From the NCBI GenBank assembly GCA_937871985.1, contig CALMPB010000120.1:1-29348 (forward strand): a stretch of DNA of 29,348 nucleotides, read 5' to 3'. Source of the stretch: an uncultured Burkholderiaceae bacterium (lineage in GTDB: Bacteria; Pseudomonadota; Gammaproteobacteria; Burkholderiales; Burkholderiaceae). Numbering within the stretch: the first letter of the stretch is position 1; every line of letters starts with the position of its first letter. Positions 15,223-21,375 of the stretch are shown piece by piece. A program made the translations under genes and the position numbers. The notes below the pieces were generated by a model. That model was not told the origin of the DNA, ran no database searches, and saw nothing but the letters and a program-made list of their open reading frames with translations.

Positions 15223-16110
15223 TTAAATGGTTGTGGTCGTGGCGCGGGGTAGGTAATGCAGGCAACGGCGCTCGGCCCAGACCACGGCCGCATAGGCCAC
15301 GATGCCGATGACGGTCAGTCCGATGATGGCGACGAATACGCCCGCCGTATTGCCCTGCCCTTCGGCATCGACCAGCAGGAAGCCCAAGCCCATATTGCCG
15401 CCGACCAACTCGCCGACGGTTACACCCACCACCGCCAGGGTTGCGCCGATGCGCAAGCCGGAGAACAGCGCGGGCAGCGAAGAGGGAAACTCGACCAGCC
15501 TGAATATCTGCCAGCGCGAGGCGTTGAGCGTGCGCACCAGATTGACCATGTCGGGATCCACGGTGCGGATCGCGGACAGGACATTGATCATGATGGGGAA
15601 GAACACGATGAGGATGGCGACCAGGATCTTGGGATAGACCGTGTAGCCCAGCCACATGACGAACAGGGGCGCGAACGCCACCTTGGGCGCGATCTGCAAA
15701 GCCAGGATATACGGCGAAAGCACGGATTCGGCGGTCGGCGACAGGCCCAGCAGCACGCCCACGAACAGGCCCATCAACGCGCCCAGCGCGAAACCGACGA
15801 TGACCTCCAGGGCGGTGATCCAGAAATGCTCCATGAAGCCGCCGTTGTTCCACATGTGCACGGCTTCGTTCACGGTGGTCGTGAACTTGGGCAGTATGAA
15901 TTCCGGCGTACCGAACAGACCCGGCAACCACTGCCACGCCGCCAGGAAGACGATTAGGACGGCAACGCTGCTTACCGCGGTAACGAATTGATGTTTAGAC
16001 ACGCTGGGTTCTCCTGCTTGGGTCGAGCCTGATTTTTGTTGTACCGCCTTGCCGGCGGAAGGGACTCCGCCGGCAAGGTCAAGCTCAACAGTGGACGAAT
16101 CCACACTCAT
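15223..16110 (-). CDS. ABC transporter permease (SsuC/TauC/ThiX-like)
   Basis: This inner-membrane permease of the nitrate/sulfonate/taurine/pyrimidine-precursor importer family has about six hydrophobic segments and the EAA-loop region (about residues 190-215, TLNASRWQIFRLVEFPSSLPALFSGLRIG) that contacts the ATPase. At 16110 the start overlaps the stop codon of the binding protein (ATGA) and gives 295 residues with a hydrophilic N-terminal extension of 36. An in-frame GTG at 16002 has a much better Shine-Dalgarno (AGGAGA, 16010-16015) and would give 259 residues, nearer the common family length. The upstream start is reported because of the overlap; the shorter form is a real alternative. 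It works with the binding protein and ATPase encoded next to it. Confidence 0.9.
   Translation of the reverse strand: MSVDSSTVELDLAGGVPSAGKAVQQKSGSTQAGEPSVSKHQFVTAVSSVAVLIVFLAAWQWLPGLFGTPEFILPKFTTTVNEAVHMWNNGGFMEHFWITALEVIVGFALGALMGLFVGVLLGLSPTAESVLSPYILALQIAPKVAFAPLFVMWLGYTVYPKILVAILIVFFPIMINVLSAIRTVDPDMVNLVRTLNASRWQIFRLVEFPSSLPALFSGLRIGATLAVVGVTVGELVGGNMGLGFLLVDAEGQGNTAGVFVAIIGLTVIGIVAYAAVVWAERRCLHYLPRATTTTI
16010..16015 (-). promoter_or_regulatory. Internal Shine-Dalgarno supporting a GTG start of the permease
   Basis: AGGAGA on the minus strand lies seven bases before an in-frame GTG (16002-16000) inside the permease frame. It is stronger than anything before the ATG at 16110, so the permease may start here or be made in two forms. 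Confidence 0.45.
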
Positions 16111-17096
16111 TTTCCGGTTCCGACAAATTGGTTCGTATACAGTTCGTCAAGCGGAGCGGCCTTGCTGACGATGCCTTCCGATACGTAGAAATCCTGAACC
16201 TTGGAAAGACGGTCGGCGTTCATCTCGCCCAGTACTTTCTGGTTGGCATACACGTACTTGTTGTACAGCTCGAAGACCTGCTTGATCGTGGCTTCCTGCC
16301 CCTTGTGCGACGGCACGGCCTTGATGTAGGCGGCGACGGCGGCATCGGGATCCTTCATGATCAGAGCCATGCCCTTGAGCGTTGCGGAAACGATCTTCTG
16401 GATCAGTTGAGGGTTCTTCTTGATGAGCGCATCCGAGGCGAGGATGGCCTGGGCCATGCTGTCGAAGCCTTGAGCCGGATCCATGATGTGCACCTTGGCG
16501 CCGCCTTCGCGGGCGCTGACCACCCATTCCGGCACGCCGGCCATGGCTTGAGCCTTGCCTGCGGCAAACAACTGCCATACGCCTGCGGGGCCTGCTGCCT
16601 GGATGTCGGCATCGTTGCGCGTCAATCCGGCTTTCTTCATGGTGCCGAGCAACGAGTAGTACGTCGTATCGGTATACGCCATGACGGTGATGGTCTTGCC
16701 CTTGAGCTGCGCCGGCTTGTCGATGGGGTCTTTATCGTGGGAAGCGATAAGCGTCAGCGATCCCGCGCCCAGCAGCGCCACCGACTTAACCGGGATGCCG
16801 TTGGCGCGCACAATAACGGGCGTATCGCCGATGGCGCCACCGATCGGCGCATTGCCGGCGCCAACCTGCTTGGCGACGTCCACGCCGCCCTTGCCGGTCA
16901 CGAAGGTGACGTCCAGGCCGACGTCCTTGAAATAGCCCTCTTCCTGGGCGATGAGCCACGGCGCAAAGGCGGGCAGCGTCTTGGGCGCCGGCAACAGGTA
17001 GGTGATGGGTTCCAGCTTGGCGTCCGCGGCCAGCGCCGAGGCCGAAGCCATCGAAACACACGCTCCGAGCATCAGGGCGGTAATCGTTTTTTTCAT
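16107..17096 (-). CDS. ABC transporter periplasmic substrate-binding protein (NMT1/THI5-like)
   Basis: A 329-residue secreted solute-binding protein. A signal peptide (KK at 2-3, hydrophobic core, ASALA-A, cleavage near residue 24) is followed by the typical opening, with LPAFAPWLIAQEEGYFKDVGLDV, a pattern seen in proteins that bind thiamine-pyrimidine precursors, sulfonates, nitrate or aromatic acids. LGAC at residues 10-13 resembles a lipobox, but the hydrophobic stretch before it is short. The start at 17096 is chosen because GGAGAG lies eight bases upstream. It overlaps the permease start by four bases and is 78 bases after the ATPase gene. Ligand unknown; it should be the starting compound of the pathway. 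Confidence 0.9.
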   Translation of the reverse strand: MKKTITALMLGACVSMASASALAADAKLEPITYLLPAPKTLPAFAPWLIAQEEGYFKDVGLDVTFVTGKGGVDVAKQVGAGNAPIGGAIGDTPVIVRANGIPVKSVALLGAGSLTLIASHDKDPIDKPAQLKGKTITVMAYTDTTYYSLLGTMKKAGLTRNDADIQAAGPAGVWQLFAAGKAQAMAGVPEWVVSAREGGAKVHIMDPAQGFDSMAQAILASDALIKKNPQLIQKIVSATLKGMALIMKDPDAAVAAYIKAVPSHKGQEATIKQVFELYNKYVYANQKVLGEMNADRLSKVQDFYVSEGIVSKAAPLDELYTNQFVGTGK

Positions 17097-17174
17097 TGTG
17101 CTCTCCAAAGTTAGGGGATTCGCAATTCGTTGACAGGAGTTCTTCTTGTTGCTTTGTTACTGGGTTGTTGCTGG

Positions 17175-17963
17175 TTAATGCAGTACAGCGTCCTCTTCCT
17201 TGCCGATTTTCAGCAAGTCCATCAAGCGTCCCTGCAAAGGGCCGATTTCCGGCAGCTTGCGGCGCTCGAGGGGGTTGTCGCGCAGAGGCAGATCGATCAC
17301 GATTTCCTCGATGATGGTGCCGGGCCGCTCGCTCATGACAAGCAGACGATCGGACAACGCAATGCCTTCCACCAGATCATGGGTAATGAAAAGCGCGGTC
17401 TTCTTTTTTTCGTACAGCATCTTGGCCAGATCCTGTTGAAGAATCATTTTCGTTTGTGCGTCCAGGGCCGAGAAAGGCTCGTCGAGCAGCATGACCTGCG
17501 GATCCACCGCCAGGGTGCGGGCCAGCGCGGCGCGCTGGCGCATGCCGCCGGACAACTGATAGGGATAATGTTTTTCGAACCCGCGCAAATGGCACTTGAT
17601 GAGCAGCTCGTTGGCAACGCGCTTGCGTTCGCTTTTGTCGACGCCGGCGATTTCCAGGCCCAGCGCCACGTTGTCTTCGATGGTGCGCCATTGCATGAGC
17701 AGGTCTTTCTGCAGCATGAAGGCGACTTCGCGCACCGGCTTGGTGACTTCCTGCCCCGCCACGAACACTTTCCCCGTGGTGGGCGCATACAGGCCGGAAC
17801 CCATATTGAGCAAGGTGCTCTTGCCGCAGCCCGAAGGGCCGATGAGCGAAACGACCTCGCCTTTGGCGATGGACAGGGATATATTGGTAACCGCGACCCG
17901 CGGCTCACCAGTCTGTTTGTCGATAAAGGACTTGCCTACATCCCTGAATTCGATCTCAACCAT
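17175..17963 (-). CDS. ABC transporter ATP-binding protein (SsuB/TauB/NrtD-like)
   Basis: A 262-residue ATPase that powers the importer from the cytoplasmic side. It has Walker A GPSGCGKST, Q-loop MLQKDLLMQW, signature LSGGM, Walker B VMLLDEPFSALDA and H-loop FITHDL. Order and length match the nitrate/sulfonate/taurine subfamily. The start at 17963 has AAGGAG ten bases before it; an in-frame start 33 codons upstream lies in the AT-rich control region and is rejected. It is the first gene of the long minus-strand operon and directly faces the divergent control region, so its promoter should lie at about 18000-18060. Confidence 0.93.
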   Translation of the reverse strand: MVEIEFRDVGKSFIDKQTGEPRVAVTNISLSIAKGEVVSLIGPSGCGKSTLLNMGSGLYAPTTGKVFVAGQEVTKPVREVAFMLQKDLLMQWRTIEDNVALGLEIAGVDKSERKRVANELLIKCHLRGFEKHYPYQLSGGMRQRAALARTLAVDPQVMLLDEPFSALDAQTKMILQQDLAKMLYEKKKTALFITHDLVEGIALSDRLLVMSERPGTIIEEIVIDLPLRDNPLERRKLPEIGPLQGRLMDLLKIGKEEDAVLH

Positions 17964-17988
17964 AATGGCCTGGCTCCTTGAGACTATG

Positions 17989-18010
17989 TGTGTCGATGTC
18001 TGTTGACACA
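17989..18010. promoter_or_regulatory. Inverted repeat TGTGTC-N10-GACACA
   Basis: TGTGTC (17989-17994) and GACACA (18005-18010) are exact inverted copies with ten bases between them, about 26 bases upstream of the ATPase start and downstream of its likely -10 box. A regulator bound here could block transcription of the long operon. IclR proteins bind such dyads, but the assignment is inference. Confidence 0.4.
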
Positions 18011-18093
18011 AAACACGATCAAGACGTTTTATATATGAACTGATGTTTTGTGAATTAAACAAACTTTATATCCACACCCGCAATAAGAGAATT

Positions 18094-18105
18094 AGGGATA
18101 TCCCT
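18094..18105. promoter_or_regulatory. Perfect 12-base palindrome AGGGATATCCCT
   Basis: This symmetric site lies in the first third of the divergent control region, upstream of the candidate minus-strand promoter. A compact palindrome at this place suits an activator or repressor dimer. No second copy was found in the window by eye. Confidence 0.4.
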
Positions 18106-18272
18106 GTAGCTGGCGTTATCATTCCCCTTCCCTCTTATGAGAGGCAAGAGCCGCAAGCGGTGCTAAAGCGAATATCGGATTCCTAACCTATTGTTAAATA
18201 TAAGATAAATCCCGGAAGAAATGCAAATTACGGGTTTTTACGGATAGATCATCCAAAGCGATGCGTCTAAAC

Positions 18273-18300
18273 TTGCAAAAAATAAAACATTGGTTAATAT
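18273..18300 (+). promoter_or_regulatory. Candidate promoter for the Rieske operon
   Basis: TTGCAA (18273-18278) and TAATAT (18295-18300) are 16 bases apart, each matching four of six consensus bases, within AT-rich DNA. It would give a leader of about 100 bases to the start at 18410. Confidence 0.3.
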
Positions 18301-18409
18301 ATGGAACAAAATTCAAAGAGTCAAATGATAATTCATCATGACGCCCAGTGAATGTTCCATCGCCGGATACGCTTCAAGCCGGCGAAGTTTTTCCAGAGCC
18401 CATGCATCC

Positions 18410-18736
18410 ATGACGTCACAAGCAGACAAGGTCTTGCTGACCATTTTTCTGAAGCACGATCAGTCCAATAATCTGGATGCGATCCAGTCGCGGCTGAAGG
18501 CCAGCGAATGGTGGGAGCGCTTTCCTCCGGAAGGCGTGGAGCTTGTGTCGTGGACCGTGGCCATGGGTTTTGGGCAAATCGTCACATTGCGCCTCGCCCC
18601 GTTTCTGATTCAGGCAGTCAATGTCGAACTCGAGCGTTCCGCCTGGGGCGTCTTCACCACTGAATGTTTTCCCACTTACGATTTCATCCCTGTACGCGAA
18701 CGCATCAAGGAACGCGTCAAAAACGGAGGCCAATAA
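18410..18736 (+). CDS. Small protein of unknown function, first gene of the Rieske operon
   Basis: I do not recognise this 108-residue protein. Its predicted pattern is strand-helix-strand-strand-helix-strand (KVLLTIFL; a helix around residues 20-37; ELVSWTVAMGFGQIVTLRL; a helix around 66-78; ECFPTYDFIPV), which suggests a small ferredoxin-like alpha/beta fold such as that of EthD/YciI-type proteins. That is a guess from pattern only. It has a single Cys, so it is not an iron-sulfur protein, and no signal peptide. The start at 18410 is preferred to an in-frame ATG at 18338 because the extra 24 residues are low-complexity Ser/Arg-rich. No clear Shine-Dalgarno is seen. The stop codon abuts the next ATG. 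Its position before the Rieske gene suggests an accessory role. Confidence 0.75.
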   Translation: MTSQADKVLLTIFLKHDQSNNLDAIQSRLKASEWWERFPPEGVELVSWTVAMGFGQIVTLRLAPFLIQAVNVELERSAWGVFTTECFPTYDFIPVRERIKERVKNGGQ

Positions 18737-18961
18737 ATGCCAGACCTTTACCTGCAACCTCATCAGGCGCGGAAGACCGAGCCGACTGTTTATGAAAACC
18801 TGCTCGGAGACACCATCGAACGTGCCTTCAGTTCCGATATCGTCACGCTTGAAGGACTTGTCGAGTACCTGAACGAGCACGGCCCTCAGCCCCAGGATGC
18901 CAAGACCGAGTGGACTGTGGAATCGCTGGGCGCCGAACTCAAGCGCCTGAGCAACGACTAA
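18737..18961 (+). CDS. Small acidic protein of unknown function, second gene of the Rieske operon
   Basis: A 74-residue, acidic, cysteine-free protein. GGAGG at 18725-18729 lies seven bases before its ATG, and the upstream stop codon TAA touches that ATG, so the start is well supported. It is mostly predicted helix after residue 18 (VYENLLGDTIERAF; VTLEGLVEYLNEHG; TVESLGAELKRLSND). The last two helices, with TLEGLVEYLN and WTVESLGAELKRL, have the look of a small helix-turn-helix or assembly domain; I have a faint memory of similar proteins being annotated as having a recombinase-like helix-turn-helix, but cannot verify it. It precedes the Rieske gene by 21 bases. It could be a small subunit, chaperone or regulator of the oxygenase. 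Confidence 0.78.
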   Translation: MPDLYLQPHQARKTEPTVYENLLGDTIERAFSSDIVTLEGLVEYLNEHGPQPQDAKTEWTVESLGAELKRLSND

Positions 18962-18982
18962 CGGATCAAAGAGGAAATTTCA

Positions 18983-19996
18983 ATGAGCACCAATCCCAAC
19001 GAAGCGGAAATCGAACAGGTCCTGGTCAACGGCCTGGATAACCGCTGGTACGCCATCTGTCCTTCCAGCTTCCTTAAAGACACTCCCATCTCGCTGCGCC
19101 GCCTGGGCTTCAAGCTCGCGCTGTGGCGCGACAGCGACGGCACGCCGTACGCGCTGGAAGACCACTGCCCGCACCGCGGCGCGCCCCTGTCCGTGGGCAT
19201 CCCGCTGGGCGATAAAATCGCCTGCGGCTACCACGGCGTGCAGATCCGCTGCGACGGCACCGTGCTTTCCGTGCCGGGCAGCCCCGGCTGCAAGCTTGAA
19301 GGTTCGCGTCCCACGCTGTCCTTCCACCTGAAGGAAACGCGCGGCGCCATCTTCCTGTACAAATCGCAGGTCAATATCGACGAGCCGCCTCCCCTCATCC
19401 TGCCCGAGCAGCTTACCTCCGACGAATACGAAAGCTTCCTGTGCTACGTTGAATGGGGCGCCGACTACCGCTACGTCATCGACAACGTCATGGATCCCAT
19501 GCACGGCACCTTCCTGCACAAGCAGTCGCACGCCATGTCGGCCGGCGCGCGCTCGGCGGAATTCAAGCTCGAAGACACCGAGCACGGCTTCCTGTTTTCC
19601 AAGGCGGGCCAGCGCGACGTCAACTTCGACTGGAGTGAATTCGCCGATACCAACTATCAATGGCAGCGCCTGGACATCCCCTACCCGAAAAGCGGCGGGC
19701 CTGGCGGCAGCTTCGGTATTGCGGGCAGCTGCACACCCATCACCCCGAATTCGTCCGCCGTGTTCTTCTGGCGCACCCGCAAGGTTTCGGGCTGGCAGCG
19801 CGACGTCTGGCGCTTCCTGTACAAGAACCGCCTGGAAGCCCGCCACTGGGCCGTGCTGGAACAGGATCGCGCCGTGCTCGAAGTCATGGAGCCCGATGCC
19901 AACCAGCGCGAACACCTGTACCAGCATGATGTCGGCGTCATGCGGGCTCGCCGCCAACTGCGCAAGCTGGCCATCGATCAGCTCGCGGGCAAGTAA
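18983..19996 (+). CDS. Rieske non-heme iron oxygenase, alpha subunit (VanA/KshA-like)
   Basis: A 337-residue oxygenase component that hydroxylates or demethylates its substrate with O2. The N-terminal Rieske domain binds [2Fe-2S] through C62-P-H64 (DHCPHRGAPL) and C81-G-Y-H84. The C-terminal domain has the mononuclear iron site D171-P-M-H174-G-T-F-L-H179 (bridging Asp and two His) and a probable third ligand D295 in EQDRAVLE. Size and lack of a beta-subunit gene place it with the homotrimeric VanA/KshA-type monooxygenases rather than the alpha3beta3 ring dioxygenases. GAGGAAAT lies just before the ATG. No reductase or ferredoxin gene is nearby, so electrons must come from elsewhere or by an unrecognised partner. 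The RidA gene starts 11 bases downstream. Confidence 0.92.
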   Translation: MSTNPNEAEIEQVLVNGLDNRWYAICPSSFLKDTPISLRRLGFKLALWRDSDGTPYALEDHCPHRGAPLSVGIPLGDKIACGYHGVQIRCDGTVLSVPGSPGCKLEGSRPTLSFHLKETRGAIFLYKSQVNIDEPPPLILPEQLTSDEYESFLCYVEWGADYRYVIDNVMDPMHGTFLHKQSHAMSAGARSAEFKLEDTEHGFLFSKAGQRDVNFDWSEFADTNYQWQRLDIPYPKSGGPGGSFGIAGSCTPITPNSSAVFFWRTRKVSGWQRDVWRFLYKNRLEARHWAVLEQDRAVLEVMEPDANQREHLYQHDVGVMRARRQLRKLAIDQLAGK

Positions 19997-20007
19997 GACA
20001 GACGCCC

Positions 20008-20421
20008 ATGGCATCTTCCGCTACCGCGCGCCGTATTTCCGTGCCCGGCATGGCCGAACCGCCCAACGCCACCTGGTCCAACTGCCTGGTGGTGGGCAAC
20101 GACATCGTCATGTCGGGCGTGACGGCCGGCCTCGAACCCGACGAAAACGGCTACCCCCTGACCACGCGAGGCCAGGCCCAGCGCATACTGGAGCGCATCG
20201 TCCGCCTGGTGGAGGCCGCGGGGGGAACGGTCGGCGGCATCTACAAGCTGGTCGTCTACCTCACCGACATCAACGACAAAGGCCTGGTCTCGGAAGTGCG
20301 GCGGGAGTTCTTCAAGGAACCCTATCCGTGCTCCACCCTGGTGGAAGTCCGGGCCCTTGCCTTTCCGGCGCTGACCATCGAGATCGACGCCTTTGCCAAG
20401 CTCGATTGCAACTTATATTAA
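20008..20421 (+). CDS. RidA/YjgF-family protein without the catalytic Arg
   Basis: RidA proteins hydrolyse reactive enamines and imines formed by PLP enzymes or oxidases. This 137-residue member keeps the fold signature (VMSGVTAGL near residue 34, QAQRILERIVRLVEAAGG, YKLVVYLTDIND, VEVRAL, TIEIDAFA). Where canonical RidA has PARS, whose Arg binds the substrate carboxylate, this one has P-C-S-T (107-110), so the Arg is replaced by Ser. It therefore belongs to a non-archetypal Rid subgroup and may have another activity or only bind ligand. It is 11 bases after the Rieske gene and is closed by a terminator. Confidence 0.88.
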   Translation: MASSATARRISVPGMAEPPNATWSNCLVVGNDIVMSGVTAGLEPDENGYPLTTRGQAQRILERIVRLVEAAGGTVGGIYKLVVYLTDINDKGLVSEVRREFFKEPYPCSTLVEVRALAFPALTIEIDAFAKLDCNLY

Positions 20422-20446
20422 GCAGCAATTGCTACTACAATGGCGG

Positions 20447-20485
20447 CGGTATTGCCCGGCACCCGGCTGGACAATACCGTTTTTT
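20447..20485 (+). terminator. Rho-independent terminator after the RidA gene (or operator)
   Basis: CGGTATTG (20447-20454) pairs with CAATACCG (20472-20479), followed by six T residues (20480-20485). It lies 25 bases after the RidA stop codon and 55 bases before the next regulator gene. The same dyad could also serve as a regulator site for that gene. A palindrome AGCAATTGCT (20424-20433) lies just before it. Confidence 0.75.
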
Positions 20486-20539
20486 ACTTGATATGGCCGC
20501 CACCAAGGCCTTTCGATTACTGAGACAGGGAAAGCAGGC

Positions 20540-21334
20540 ATGAGCACCAGGGATACCGAAAAGTATTCCGTACCAGGGCTGGAGCGCGGTTTGCGGATAC
20601 TTTCCGAATTTTCGCGCCATACCCCCACCCTTACGGCACCCGAACTGGCCAAGCGGCTGGACGTCCCCCGCACCACAGTATTTCGTTTACTGGTTACGCT
20701 GGAGAGCCTGGGCTTTGTCGAGCGCGCCCGGAACGGTCGCGACTATTCGCTGGGCACCGCCGTGCTGAAGCTGGGCTTCGAATACCTGGCTTCGCTGAGC
20801 CTTACCGAACTGAGCCGCCCGCTGCTCGAACGCCTGCGCGACGAAACCAGCTACTCCTCCAACCTGGTCATCCGCGACGGGCGCGACATCGTCTACATAC
20901 AAAAAGTCGCCTCCAGCTCGCTGTTCACGAGCTCGGTGCATATCGGCACACGCCTGCCCGCGCACGCCACCGTGCTGGGCCGCGTGCTGTTGTGCAACCA
21001 CAGCTTCCAGGAGCTGCAGGATCTCTACCCCGAAGACCAGCTCCAGTCCTACGGGCCGCACACGCCGCCCACCGTCAAAGAGCTGTACAAGCTGCTGCGC
21101 ACCGACAAGGAACACGGCTACGTATTGGAAGAAGGCTTTTTCGAGAACAATATTTCCACGATCGCCGCTCCCGTTTACGACGAAAGCGGCAACGTGGCCG
21201 CCGCGCTCGGGCTGACCGTGCCGCACATACACATTCCGCCCGGCGACAAGCAGGCGCTGATCGACAAAGTGCGCGCCACCGCCCACGATCTTTCCGTGTG
21301 CCTGAATCATTCGCCGCAAACCCGGGCGGATTGA
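20540..21334 (+). CDS. IclR-family transcriptional regulator (paralogue of 12165-13004)
   Basis: A 264-residue regulator with an N-terminal winged helix-turn-helix (residues about 12-70, with PELAKRLDVPRTTVFRLL) and a C-terminal effector-binding domain. It is a close relative of the regulator in the minus-strand operon: both share VPGL.RGLRIL, TVFRLL.TLE.LGFVER, IGTRLPAHAT or its near match LGTRLPAHAT, and LGRVLL, with no gaps over about 160 residues. It is separated from the Rieske-RidA genes by a terminator, so it may have its own promoter. A weak Shine-Dalgarno (GGGAAAG) precedes the ATG. The two paralogues probably answer to the same or successive pathway compounds and share the divergent control region (inference). 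Confidence 0.92.
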   Translation: MSTRDTEKYSVPGLERGLRILSEFSRHTPTLTAPELAKRLDVPRTTVFRLLVTLESLGFVERARNGRDYSLGTAVLKLGFEYLASLSLTELSRPLLERLRDETSYSSNLVIRDGRDIVYIQKVASSSLFTSSVHIGTRLPAHATVLGRVLLCNHSFQELQDLYPEDQLQSYGPHTPPTVKELYKLLRTDKEHGYVLEEGFFENNISTIAAPVYDESGNVAAALGLTVPHIHIPPGDKQALIDKVRATAHDLSVCLNHSPQTRAD

Positions 21335-21375
21335 TGGGCATCAAGGCCCGGCCGGCCTTGCAGGAGTGAATGCTG

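Larger units (their letters stand above)
17964..18409. other. Divergent control region between the two catabolic operons
   Basis: This 446-base AT-rich stretch contains no gene. On the minus strand TTAATT (18058-18053) and TATATA (18035-18030), 17 bases apart, or TTCACA with TATAAA at 15, form possible promoters for the ABC-transporter operon. On the plus strand an exact TTGACA (18003-18008) has only poor -10 partners. A candidate plus-strand promoter at 18273-18300 and two palindromic sites are listed separately. Short inverted repeats CCTCT-TATG-AGAGG (about 18131-18144) and CCGC-AA-GCGG (about 18153-18162) lie in the middle. TTGTTAAATATA and TTGGTTAATATA (about 18190 and 18290) look like related copies. 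Confidence 0.7.

Noticed and set aside
16107..17096. Calling the binding protein a lipoprotein on the basis of LGAC
   Set aside because: The hydrophobic stretch before Cys13 is short and a normal ASALA-A cleavage site follows, so an ordinary secreted protein is more likely.
18338..18409. Earlier in-frame ATG for the 108-residue protein
   Set aside because: The 24 extra residues are Ser/Arg-rich and unlike the folded part; no ribosome site precedes that ATG. The choice remains moderately uncertain.
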